In this document: positions 1-5,502 of the stretch, piece after piece
Numbering within the stretch: position 1 is the first letter of the stretch
Layout: each line of letters starts with the position of its first letter
From: Methanoregula sp. UBA471
GTDB lineage: Archaea > Halobacteriota > Methanomicrobia > Methanomicrobiales > Methanospirillaceae
DNA: 5,502 bases
NCBI GenBank assembly: GCA_002495065.1
Contig: DADT01000043.1
Location: 56,902 to 62,403 of the forward strand
Direction: 5' to 3'
Position numbers and translations under genes: made by a program
Notes under the pieces: model-generated
The model's input: the letters and a program-made list of their open reading frames with translations, nothing else
The model's database searches: none
Told to the model about the DNA's origin: nothing

Positions 1-2
1 TG

Positions 3-101
3 TTCAAGAAGATCAAGGAAAAACTCTTCACCAGGAGAACATCGAAGGTGAAAGAGGAGATTACCGGACAGGTCAACCTCAAACAAATGGAGAGGGCGTG
101 A
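3..101 (+). CDS. 3' end of an unidentified upstream gene (partial)
   Basis: The left edge holds 32 sense codons and a TGA stop (99-101), open from the first complete codon. Codons mostly end in C or G, as in the genes downstream, and the stop lies 6 bases before the hdrC start, so this looks like the C-terminus of the preceding operon member. The visible peptide is strongly basic and hydrophilic, with clusters such as FKKIKEK and TRRTSKVKEE, and ends QMERA. It has no cysteine and no membrane segment. I do not recognise the family; a subunit linked to Hdr or formylmethanofuran dehydrogenase is plausible only from position. The +2 frame is also open here but runs into hdrC and has less typical codons, so I prefer this frame. 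Confidence 0.6.
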   Translation, partial: FKKIKEKLFTRRTSKVKEEITGQVNLKQMERA

Positions 102-107
102 GAGAAT

Positions 108-689
108 ATGGCAAGAGAAAAAGGTTACCCGGAAGCGCTTGAGAAGAAACTTCGTGACCAGCGCTATTTCCGTGAAGATTCGAACCCTGAATTTACAAAA
201 ACCGTTAAGGGAATTTCACGCACCATTGCCCATATGTGCTACCAGTGCGGTACCTGTACCGGCTCATGTCCGTCAGCCCCCCGCAGCACATACCGCATCC
301 GGAAATTCATGAGAAGAGCGGTCCTTGGCCTTGAAAATGAATCGCTGACAGATCCGGATCTCTGGCTGTGCACCACCTGTTACAGCTGCACTGACCGCTG
401 CCCGCGGGATATCGCACCAACCGATGTCATAATGGCAATGAGGAACCTCGCGTTCAAGAGAGATATTATACCGGTGAATTTCCTCAAGACCGTCCAGGCG
501 ATTTACAGCTCGGGACATGGTGTGCCTAACAATGATGTCAACCGGGCTGCACGGGAAAGGCTCGGACTTACCAGAGACCCGCCAACCACCCACATGTATC
601 CGGAATATATACCCGGCATAAGGAAAATCCTGGACCACTACAAACTCAAGGCAAATGCTGACAGGATTGTCAAGGAACGGGAGGGGTAA
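108..689 (+). CDS. hdrC: CoB-CoM heterodisulfide reductase subunit C (HdrC)
   Basis: This is the small iron-sulfur subunit of soluble heterodisulfide reductase HdrABC. It carries electrons from the flavin subunit HdrA to the catalytic subunit HdrB in the cytoplasm. The 193-residue protein has two classic CxxCxxCxxxCP motifs: C44, C47, C50, C54 (CYQCGTCTGSCP) and C88, C91, C94, C98 (CTTCYSCTDRCP). These bind two [4Fe-4S] clusters, as is known for the family. Length is close to the usual 185-195 residues. The C-terminal half is helical-looking, without membrane segments, which separates it from the membrane HdrE/DsrM type. The ATG at 108 is the only good start, because an in-frame TGA sits at 99-101; the GTGA at 98-101 may serve as a weak Shine-Dalgarno. 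hdrB follows 6 bases after the stop, in the usual hdrC-hdrB order. Confidence 0.96.
   Translation: MAREKGYPEALEKKLRDQRYFREDSNPEFTKTVKGISRTIAHMCYQCGTCTGSCPSAPRSTYRIRKFMRRAVLGLENESLTDPDLWLCTTCYSCTDRCPRDIAPTDVIMAMRNLAFKRDIIPVNFLKTVQAIYSSGHGVPNNDVNRAARERLGLTRDPPTTHMYPEYIPGIRKILDHYKLKANADRIVKEREG
679..686 (+). promoter_or_regulatory. Shine-Dalgarno of hdrB
   Basis: GGGAGGGG lies 9 bases before the hdrB ATG at 696 and continues directly into the hdrC stop TAA (687-689). It is complementary to the archaeal 16S rRNA 3' end and supports the ATG at 696 as start. It lies inside the last codons of hdrC, so ribosomes finishing hdrC pass over it. Confidence 0.75.
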
Positions 690-695
690 GATACC

Positions 696-1613
696 ATGTC
701 AGAAGCAAAACACAAATTCGCTTTCTATCTCGGCTGCATTGCCCCCAACCGGTACCCGGGTTGCGAGTCGGCATCCATCAAGGCCATGAAGAAACTTGGC
801 GTTGAACTGGTTCCGCTTAAAGGAGCCAGCTGCTGCCCCGCACCAGGTGCATTTGGATCGATTGATTTGAACGTCTTTTATGCAATGGCTGCACGAAATC
901 TTGTCCTTGCGGAACAGATGAAGATGGATATCGCCCTGCTCTGCAACGGGTGTTATAAATCGATCTGGGAAGTCAACCATAAACTCAAGCACAACAAGGA
1001 TCTCCGCGATGGGGTCAATGAAGTCCTCAAAGAGATCGATATGGAGTTCAAGGGCACCATCAACGTTTACCACACTGCCGAACTTCTCTATAACGACAAG
1101 TTCATCGGTGTCGACAAGGTCCGTGACAGTGTTACCAACCCGCTCACCGGTGCACGTATTGCTGTCCACTATGGCTGCCACCTGATGAAACCCCATAAAG
1201 ACCGTGAGTTCGAGAAAGAGGTAATGCTGCAAACTGAACATCCGGTTTGGATGGAAGAACTGGTTGCTGCACTCGGTGCAACACCGGTGGAATACCGGAA
1301 CAAGATGCAGTGCTGTGGAGCCGGTGGCGGTGTACGAGGCTATGATATCGTACATGCCCTGGATATCGCTAACGAGAAGCTCATCAATCTCATGGATGTG
1401 AAGGTTGACGCTCTTACGGATATCTGCCCGTTCTGCCAGCTCCAGTTCGATCGCGGCCAGATTGAAATCAAGGAGAAATTTGGCGTGTCATACGATTTGC
1501 CCGTACTGCACTATGCTGAACTACTCGGACTGGCACAGGGAATGAGTCCGCAGGAGCTCGGGCTGGATCTTCATGCGATCAGCTGCGAACCGTTCCTGCA
1601 GAAGGTGCTGTGA
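696..1613 (+). CDS. hdrB: CoB-CoM heterodisulfide reductase subunit B (HdrB), catalytic
   Basis: This is the catalytic subunit that reduces CoM-S-S-CoB to the two thiols, closing the methanogenic cycle. The 305-residue protein carries both CCG (cysteine-rich) domains. The first set is C14, C46-C47 and C83-x2-C86 (GASCCPAPG, CNGC). The second is C161, C206-C207 and C244-x2-C247 (YGCH, QCCGAGGG, CPFC). In the structurally known HdrB, each set holds one noncubane [4Fe-4S] cluster and the heterodisulfide is split between them; all ten expected cysteines are present here. The second set has a longer C-to-CC gap (45) than the first (32). There is no signal peptide or membrane segment, so it is the cytoplasmic HdrB rather than the HdrD fusion of Methanosarcina. 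It sits between hdrC and hdrA with 6- and 10-base gaps. The C-terminal tail after about residue 280 is less familiar to me. Confidence 0.96.
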   Translation: MSEAKHKFAFYLGCIAPNRYPGCESASIKAMKKLGVELVPLKGASCCPAPGAFGSIDLNVFYAMAARNLVLAEQMKMDIALLCNGCYKSIWEVNHKLKHNKDLRDGVNEVLKEIDMEFKGTINVYHTAELLYNDKFIGVDKVRDSVTNPLTGARIAVHYGCHLMKPHKDREFEKEVMLQTEHPVWMEELVAALGATPVEYRNKMQCCGAGGGVRGYDIVHALDIANEKLINLMDVKVDALTDICPFCQLQFDRGQIEIKEKFGVSYDLPVLHYAELLGLAQGMSPQELGLDLHAISCEPFLQKVL

Positions 1614-1618
1614 GGTGG
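1612..1618 (+). promoter_or_regulatory. Shine-Dalgarno that fixes the hdrA start
   Basis: GAGGTGG starts within the hdrB stop codon (TGA, 1611-1613) and ends 5 bases before the ATG at 1624. It argues for 1624 rather than the in-frame ATG at 1573 (inside hdrB, giving 17 extra residues) or the in-frame ATG at 1711 (no such site before it). The Lys-rich tail of HdrA is therefore probably translated. Confidence 0.75.
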
Positions 1619-1623
1619 GACCA

Positions 1624-1755
1624 ATGGCTGAAAAGAAGAAAACAACTGCAAAGAAGACGGAAGCAAAGAAAGAAGCAAAACATGAAGCTCCCGCAAAACA
1701 GGAAACGAAAATGCAGGCCCCCGCAACTGTCAGTAGTACAACAAAACAGGAAGCA
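1624..1755 (+). other. Low-complexity Lys/Ala/Glu-rich N-terminal tail of HdrA
   Basis: The first 44 codons of hdrA encode a disordered-looking peptide. The first 30 residues contain 10 Lys, 6 Ala and 5 Glu, with repeats of the type KK-x-EAKK-EAK; residues 31-44 are rich in Ala, Thr, Ser and Gln. The conserved HdrA core begins at about R45 (RIGVFICHCG). The DNA is A-rich on this strand compared with its surroundings. The role is unknown; a flexible tether or docking tail in a larger complex is a guess. Confidence 0.7.
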
Positions 1756-3750
1756 CGCATTGGCGTCTTTATCTGCCACTGTGGTACAAACATTGCCGGG
1801 TCAATGGATATCCCGGCCGTGCAGGAATATGCAAAAACCATTCCGAATGTCGCCTATGTTGACAACTATAAGTACATGTGCTCGATGCCCGGTCAGGCTG
1901 TGATTAATAAGGCCATCAAGGATAACAAACTCACCGGTGTCGTTGTCGCTGCCTGTTCACCACGTCTCCACGAACCAACGTTCAGGACTGCAACCAAAGA
2001 AGGCGGACTGAACCCGTTCCGGTTTGAAATGGCAAACATCCGCGAGCAGAATTCGTGGGTGCACATGCACGACCAACAAGGGTCAACAGACAAGGCAAAG
2101 GACGCGATCCGCATTGCCGTTGCAAAGGCATCACTCCTGCAGGACCTGTTCCCGAAGGCGGTCCCTGTTGAGAAAGCGGCGATGGTTGTCGGGGCCGGCG
2201 TTGCCGGTATGCAGGCAGCACTCGATCTGGCAAATGCCGGGATCAAGACGTACCTTATCGAATCTTCACCCAGCATTGGCGGACGCATGTCCCAGCTGGA
2301 CAAGACCTTCCCGACCCTTGACTGCTCCCAGTGTATCTTAACACCAAAAATGGTGGACGTTGGCAGGGCACCAAATATCGAGCTGATGACATGGTCAGAA
2401 GTCGATGCAGTCGAAGGTTACATCGGAAACTTCGACGTGACCATCCGAAAGAAGGCACGCGGTGTACTTACCCCAGCTGAAGCAGAAGCTCGTGGTATTG
2501 TTGGCGGTGGCTGTAACGGCTGCGGTGACTGTGAGGTTGTCTGCCCGGTTGTCAAGCCCAACGATTTTGAAGTGGGTATGAAACCGCGTAAAGCGATCTT
2601 CATCAACCACCCGCAGGTCGTACCCCTTATCTACACAATCGACTGGAATTCATGCATCAAGTGCGGACTTTGTGTTACTGCATGTGGTCCTGAGAAGAAA
2701 GCAATCGATCTCGAACAAAAGGACGAGTTTGTCAAGGTCAAGGTCGGGACTGCCATTCTCGCTACAGGTTTTGACATATTCCCCGTAGAAAAGAAAACAG
2801 AATGGGGATACAAAAAGTATGAAAATGTCATCACAAGTCTTGAGTTTGAACGGCTCATCTGTGCATCAGGCCCGACCGGTGGTCACCTTGTCCGCCCAAG
2901 CGATGGGGAAACCCCAAAGAGAGTCGCATTCGTGCTGTGTGCAGCCTCGCGTGACAATACCGGAAACGGGAAGCCCTACTGTTCACGGTTCTGTTGCATG
3001 TACTCACTGAAGCATGCACACCAGATTATTGAAAAGATCCCGGGATGCACTCCGTATATCTTCTACATGGATATCCGCTCATTCGGTAAAATGTACGAGG
3101 AGTTCTATTACCGCATCCAGGATGAAGGGGCGAAGTTCATCCGCGGCAGGGTCGCAAATATCCTTGAAGACCCGGTCACCAAGAACCTCCACGTCCACGC
3201 TGATGACACACTGCTGGACCGCCCGGTTGACATGGACGTTGACCTTGTCGTGCTCGCTGCTGCAGTACAGCCGATGGAGGACACAAACAGGACCCGCAAG
3301 CTCTTTGGTGTCTCCTGTTCGATGGATGGATGGCTCCTCGAAGCCCACCCGAAACTGAACCCCTGTGGAACGACAACTGCCGGTGTATTCCTTGCCGGTG
3401 TCTGCCAGGGACCAAAGGATATCCCGGATACTGTTGCATCTGCTGAAGGTGCAGCTTCCGCGGCGAGTATTCCGATCCACAAAGGAGAGGTAGAACTCGA
3501 ACCGTATTTCGCCATGTGCATCGAGGAGAAATGCGCAGGCTGCGGTATGTGCGTAAACCTCTGCCCATACAGCGCTCTGGCACTTGTGGAAAAGGAGGGA
3601 CGGCAGGTTATGCAGGTCACTGAAGCCAAGTGCAAAGGGTGTGGAACCTGCGGTGGTTTCTGCCCTGGTGGAGCAATATGGATGAACCACTTTGCTACCC
3701 CGCAGATCGTGGCGCAGATTGATGCTTTCCTGCTCGGGGGTGAGCAGTAA
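1624..3750 (+). CDS. hdrA: CoB-CoM heterodisulfide reductase subunit A (HdrA), electron-bifurcating flavoprotein
   Basis: This is the FAD subunit that bifurcates electron pairs arriving via MvhD: one electron goes to HdrC/HdrB and CoM-S-S-CoB, the other to ferredoxin. The chosen start gives 708 residues. Residues 1-44 are a Lys/Ala/Glu-rich tail not typical of the core family, whose length is usually about 650-670. Residues 45-180 are the N-terminal domain with CHCG (C51, C53), C86 and C111. The FAD fold opens at 187-213 with GxGxxG (G190, G192, G195), the acidic residue E213, and then CSQC (C234, C237). An inserted two-cluster ferredoxin domain follows (C297, C300, C303, C307 and C344, C347, C350, C354). 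The FAD domain resumes at about 376 (ILATGFD) and includes the Cys-rich stretch C439, C453, C457, C458. A C-terminal two-cluster ferredoxin domain ends the protein (C637, C640, C643, C647 and C670, C673, C676, C680). No selenocysteine codon is present. The stop overlaps the mvhD start. Confidence 0.96.
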   Translation: MAEKKKTTAKKTEAKKEAKHEAPAKQETKMQAPATVSSTTKQEARIGVFICHCGTNIAGSMDIPAVQEYAKTIPNVAYVDNYKYMCSMPGQAVINKAIKDNKLTGVVVAACSPRLHEPTFRTATKEGGLNPFRFEMANIREQNSWVHMHDQQGSTDKAKDAIRIAVAKASLLQDLFPKAVPVEKAAMVVGAGVAGMQAALDLANAGIKTYLIESSPSIGGRMSQLDKTFPTLDCSQCILTPKMVDVGRAPNIELMTWSEVDAVEGYIGNFDVTIRKKARGVLTPAEAEARGIVGGGCNGCGDCEVVCPVVKPNDFEVGMKPRKAIFINHPQVVPLIYTIDWNSCIKCGLCVTACGPEKKAIDLEQKDEFVKVKVGTAILATGFDIFPVEKKTEWGYKKYENVITSLEFERLICASGPTGGHLVRPSDGETPKRVAFVLCAASRDNTGNGKPYCSRFCCMYSLKHAHQIIEKIPGCTPYIFYMDIRSFGKMYEEFYYRIQDEGAKFIRGRVANILEDPVTKNLHVHADDTLLDRPVDMDVDLVVLAAAVQPMEDTNRTRKLFGVSCSMDGWLLEAHPKLNPCGTTTAGVFLAGVCQGPKDIPDTVASAEGAASAASIPIHKGEVELEPYFAMCIEEKCAGCGMCVNLCPYSALALVEKEGRQVMQVTEAKCKGCGTCGGFCPGGAIWMNHFATPQIVAQIDAFLLGGEQ
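3736..3743 (+). promoter_or_regulatory. Shine-Dalgarno of mvhD, inside the hdrA 3' end
   Basis: GGGGGTGA ends 6 bases before the mvhD ATG at 3750 and closely matches the archaeal consensus GGAGGTGA. It lies in the last codons of hdrA. Together with the TAATG stop/start overlap it predicts translational coupling of mvhD to hdrA. Confidence 0.75.
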
Positions 3751-4208
3751 TGTCAGCACCACCGGAATTTCCCATTCCCAACCGTGAGCCCGGACAGTGG
3801 CAACCAAAAATTATAGGAATTCTCTGCAACTGGTGCTCGTATGCAGGCGCTGACCTTGCCGGCGGTGGACGTATACAATATCCACCGGATGTCCGGGTCG
3901 TCCGTGTCATGTGTACCGGCCGTATTGATGCATTGTTTGTCCTTAAGGCGTTTGCTGACGGTGCGGATGGCGTGCTTGTCTCCGGATGCCACTTCGGTGA
4001 CTGCCACTATCTTGAAGGTAATTTCAAGGCCGCAAAACGCATGTTTATGGTCAAGCGGCTGATGAAGAGCATCGGTCTCGATGACCGCCGCTTCAGAATG
4101 ACGTTCGTATCAGCATCCGAAGGCGCAAAGTGGGGTGCAGTCATCACTGATGTAGTGAAAACTATCAACGAGCTCGGACCAAGCCCTATTACTGAATTCA
4201 ACAAGTAG
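3750..4208 (+). CDS. mvhD: MvhD-type [2Fe-2S] electron-transfer subunit (hydrogenase delta subunit)
   Basis: This small cytoplasmic iron-sulfur protein docks on HdrA and hands it electrons from a [NiFe] hydrogenase (MvhAG) or from formate dehydrogenase. The 152-residue sequence shows the family cysteine pattern: C26-x2-C29 (LCNWCSY), C55 (VMCTGR) and C80-x4-C85 (GCHFGDCHY). In known structures of the family these cysteines bind a single [2Fe-2S] cluster. Further family signatures are RVVRVMCTGR and the stretch around D60-G79 (ADGADGVLVSGC). A Pro-rich N-terminus of about 19 residues precedes the core. The length is near the usual 130-150. The ATG overlaps the hdrA TAA by one base, so it is made together with HdrA. 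No mvhA or mvhG lies next to it; fwdD follows instead after 13 bases. Confidence 0.95.
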   Translation: MSAPPEFPIPNREPGQWQPKIIGILCNWCSYAGADLAGGGRIQYPPDVRVVRVMCTGRIDALFVLKAFADGADGVLVSGCHFGDCHYLEGNFKAAKRMFMVKRLMKSIGLDDRRFRMTFVSASEGAKWGAVITDVVKTINELGPSPITEFNK

Positions 4209-4213
4209 GGAGG
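4208..4213 (+). promoter_or_regulatory. Shine-Dalgarno that fixes the GTG start of fwdD
   Basis: GGGAGG begins on the last base of the mvhD stop codon TAG and ends 8 bases before GTG at 4222. No in-frame ATG lies nearby at the right place, and the conserved FwdD sequence (INVNLISGR) starts within a few residues, so the GTG start is well supported. Confidence 0.75.
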
Positions 4214-4221
4214 AATATTCA

Positions 4222-4620
4222 GTGGCAACGATAAACGTGAACCTGATATCAGGTCGGAGCATCCAGCAGGGTGTTGCGATTGAAGGCGGGAAGGAGAAAC
4301 CCGCCTATCGCACTGCTGCTGGGATCATCGAACTTGATCCATCAGATTTGAAAAAACTCGGGACGTGGAAAAATACTAACGTCAGAGTGACAAGCGATTA
4401 CGGCAGTGTTATCGTAAAAGCAATAGAGACCACGCAGGGCCCTCACCCGGGCCTTGGATTTATTCCCATGGGACCCTGGGCGAATTCCATAATCAACCCG
4501 AATACGTATTCGACGGGTATGCCGACATTCAAAGGTGTTCCTGTGAAGGTAGAGGTCGCGATCAACGAACCGGTCCTGCTCGGAATAGAACTCGTGCAGA
4601 AACAATGCGGGGTGAAATGA
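4222..4620 (+). CDS. fwdD: Formylmethanofuran dehydrogenase subunit D (FwdD/FmdD)
   Basis: This is the subunit that completes the pterin cofactor site of formylmethanofuran dehydrogenase, which reduces CO2 and attaches it to methanofuran as the first step of methanogenesis. The 132-residue protein is a stand-alone molybdopterin dinucleotide-binding (beta-barrel) domain, equivalent to the C-terminal domain of formate dehydrogenase alpha chains. Recognisable motifs are LISGRSIQQG (8-17), the DYGSVIVKA strand (59-67), IPMGPWAN (81-88) and TYSTGMPTFKG (95-105), all typical of FwdD. The usual family length is about 130. It begins with GTG, unlike its ATG neighbours, and its stop TGA is one base before the fwdB ATG. 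In other archaea fwdD is also next to fwdB or fwdA. Whether the enzyme is the tungsten (Fwd) or molybdenum (Fmd) form cannot be told from the sequence. Confidence 0.94.
   Translation: MATINVNLISGRSIQQGVAIEGGKEKPAYRTAAGIIELDPSDLKKLGTWKNTNVRVTSDYGSVIVKAIETTQGPHPGLGFIPMGPWANSIINPNTYSTGMPTFKGVPVKVEVAINEPVLLGIELVQKQCGVK
4609..4615 (+). promoter_or_regulatory. Shine-Dalgarno of fwdB, inside the fwdD 3' end
   Basis: GGGGTGA ends 6 bases before the ATG at 4622 and overlaps the last codons of fwdD. It selects the ATG at 4622 over the out-of-frame ATG at 4617. The fwdD stop (4618-4620) lies between the site and the start, so coupling of FwdD and FwdB synthesis is likely. Confidence 0.75.
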
Positions 4621-4621
4621 A

Positions 4622-5502
4622 ATGACCAAGACAATACCAGATGTCATTTGTCCTTTCTGCGGAACGCTCTGTGATGACCTTGAGGTTGTTGTTTCTGATG
4701 ATGGGAAACAGCTTCTTGAAGTCTACAATGCATGCGTTATAGGAACTGAAAAGTTCCTGCACTCCCAGTCGAAGGACCGCGTTACCCGTCCAAGGATGCA
4801 CCAGCCGGACGGAACATGGAAAGAGGTCAGCTACGATGAGGCAGCTGAGTATACCGCACAGATGCTTGCAAAGGCCAAAAAGCCCCTCATGTATGGATGG
4901 AGCTCCACCAACTGCGAGGCACAGAGTGTAGGTAACGAAATCGCTGAAATCACCCGTGCATGCTGTGACAATACTGCCGCAGTCTGCCACGGAACCACCC
5001 TGATTGCTGTCCAGGATATCGGTCTGCCGTCATGCACTCTTGGAGAGATCAAGAACCGTGCAGACCGCATCATATTCTGGGGATGCAACCCGGCACATGC
5101 CCACCCCCGCCACATGTCAAGATACTCGATCTTCCCCCGCGGGTTCTTCACCAGCAAGGGACAGATGAGCCGGAAGATGATAGTCGTTGACCCCCGTGTA
5201 ACCGATACGGCAAAAATGGCCGATGTCCACCTGCAGATAGAACAGGGCAAGGACTATGAGTTGCTGAACGCACTCAGAGTTGCTTTCAAGGGAGAATGGC
5301 TCCCCGATGTCGTTGCAGGTATCCCGAAAGAGAAGATCCGGGAAGCCGCGGACATGATGAAGAGCGGGCGTTTCGGGATCATTTTCTTCGGTATGGGTGT
5401 GACCCAGTCGCTTGGCAAAAACCACAACATCGACGAAGCGATTGCTGTTACAAAAGATCTCAACGAGTATACGAAATTCTCAATCATGCCGATGAGGGGT
5501 CA
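4622..5502 (+). CDS. fwdB: Formylmethanofuran dehydrogenase subunit B (FwdB/FmdB), catalytic, 3' end cut by the window
   Basis: This is the catalytic subunit that binds tungsto- or molybdopterin and reduces CO2 to formate inside the Fwd/Fmd complex; FwdA then condenses formate with methanofuran. The 293 codons visible are open to the right edge; the family is usually about 420-440 residues, so roughly a third is missing. The N-terminus has the [4Fe-4S] ligand set C10-x2-C13-x3-C17 and C38 (CPFCGTLCDD, NAC). C122 in AVCHGT sits where the family has the metal-ligating Cys or Sec, and here the codon is TGC (4985-4987). Pterin-binding signatures follow: GCNPAHAHPRH (154-164), VVDPR (188-192) and FFGMGVTQS (255-263). 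It starts one base after the fwdD stop. The remaining subunits (FwdA, FwdC and polyferredoxins) probably lie beyond the window, which is inference from other archaeal fwd clusters. Confidence 0.95.
   Translation, partial: MTKTIPDVICPFCGTLCDDLEVVVSDDGKQLLEVYNACVIGTEKFLHSQSKDRVTRPRMHQPDGTWKEVSYDEAAEYTAQMLAKAKKPLMYGWSSTNCEAQSVGNEIAEITRACCDNTAAVCHGTTLIAVQDIGLPSCTLGEIKNRADRIIFWGCNPAHAHPRHMSRYSIFPRGFFTSKGQMSRKMIVVDPRVTDTAKMADVHLQIEQGKDYELLNALRVAFKGEWLPDVVAGIPKEKIREAADMMKSGRFGIIFFGMGVTQSLGKNHNIDEAIAVTKDLNEYTKFSIMPMRG

Noticed and set aside
99..107. The upstream TGA is in the same frame as hdrC, which suggested a selenocysteine read-through fusion
   Set aside because: hdrC is full length from 108 with its own ATG. 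No selenocysteine signal or conserved context is visible, and HdrC is not known to carry such an N-terminal extension.
1..107. Search for an operon promoter (TATA/BRE) before hdrC
   Set aside because: The region is the coding end of another gene with a 6-base gap, and no convincing A/T-rich box is present, so the promoter is likely further upstream.
699..1355. Open frame of 218 codons on the minus strand within hdrB
   Set aside because: It is fully antisense to hdrB, whose ten CCG cysteines are all in the + frame. The minus product has no family signature.
1573..1623. Possible 17-residue longer HdrA starting at an ATG inside hdrB
   Set aside because: It would overlap hdrB by 41 bases and has no good Shine-Dalgarno, whereas GAGGTGG sits 5 bases before the ATG at 1624.
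3079..3807. Long open frame of 242 codons on the minus strand across the hdrA/mvhD junction
   Set aside because: It lies antisense to two confidently identified genes, has no recognisable motif, and arises from the codon pattern of the + strand genes.
4562..5250. Overlapping minus-strand open frames of about 140 codons opposite fwdB
   Set aside because: They are antisense to fwdB, which shows cofactor-binding motifs throughout, and they have no own signals or family features.

Overview
The window looks like a stretch of the chromosome of a hydrogenotrophic or formate-using methanogenic archaeon, most likely of the order Methanomicrobiales. It carries a set of methanogenesis genes (hdrC, hdrB, hdrA, mvhD, fwdD, fwdB) packed head to tail. 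MvhD stands here without its usual hydrogenase partners, and the hdr block is joined directly to formylmethanofuran dehydrogenase genes. The genus cannot be fixed from the sequence; a Methanoregula-like or Methanosphaerula-like organism would fit, but this is a low-confidence guess.

Layout: everything is on the + strand and reads as one dense polycistronic unit that continues past both edges. Positions 3-101 are the 3' end of an unidentified gene. Then come hdrC (108-689), hdrB (696-1613), hdrA (1624-3750), mvhD (3750-4208, sharing one base with the hdrA stop), fwdD (4222-4620, GTG start) and the 5' two-thirds of fwdB (4622 to the right edge). Gaps are between -1 and 13 bases, and no promoter, terminator, RNA gene, repeat, mobile element or CRISPR array was seen. 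Nearly every base is coding, so there is no gene-free stretch above 300 bases.

How the genes work together: HdrABC reduces the heterodisulfide CoM-S-S-CoB, the last step of methanogenesis. By flavin-based electron bifurcation in HdrA it also reduces ferredoxin (or a bound polyferredoxin). MvhD is the [2Fe-2S] adaptor that passes electrons from a hydrogenase or formate dehydrogenase into HdrA. FwdB and FwdD belong to the tungsten or molybdenum formylmethanofuran dehydrogenase, which spends that low-potential reductant to fix CO2 in the first step. The operon therefore places the last and first steps of the cycle side by side, matching the physical Fdh-Hdr-formylmethanofuran dehydrogenase supercomplex described from a Methanomicrobiales species.

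I see no unknown system here. The most notable details are the hdr-fwd gene fusion of pathway ends, a Lys/Ala/Glu-rich N-terminal tail on HdrA, the lack of a dedicated electron-input enzyme next to mvhD, and stop codons embedded in the next gene's ribosome binding site throughout the operon.
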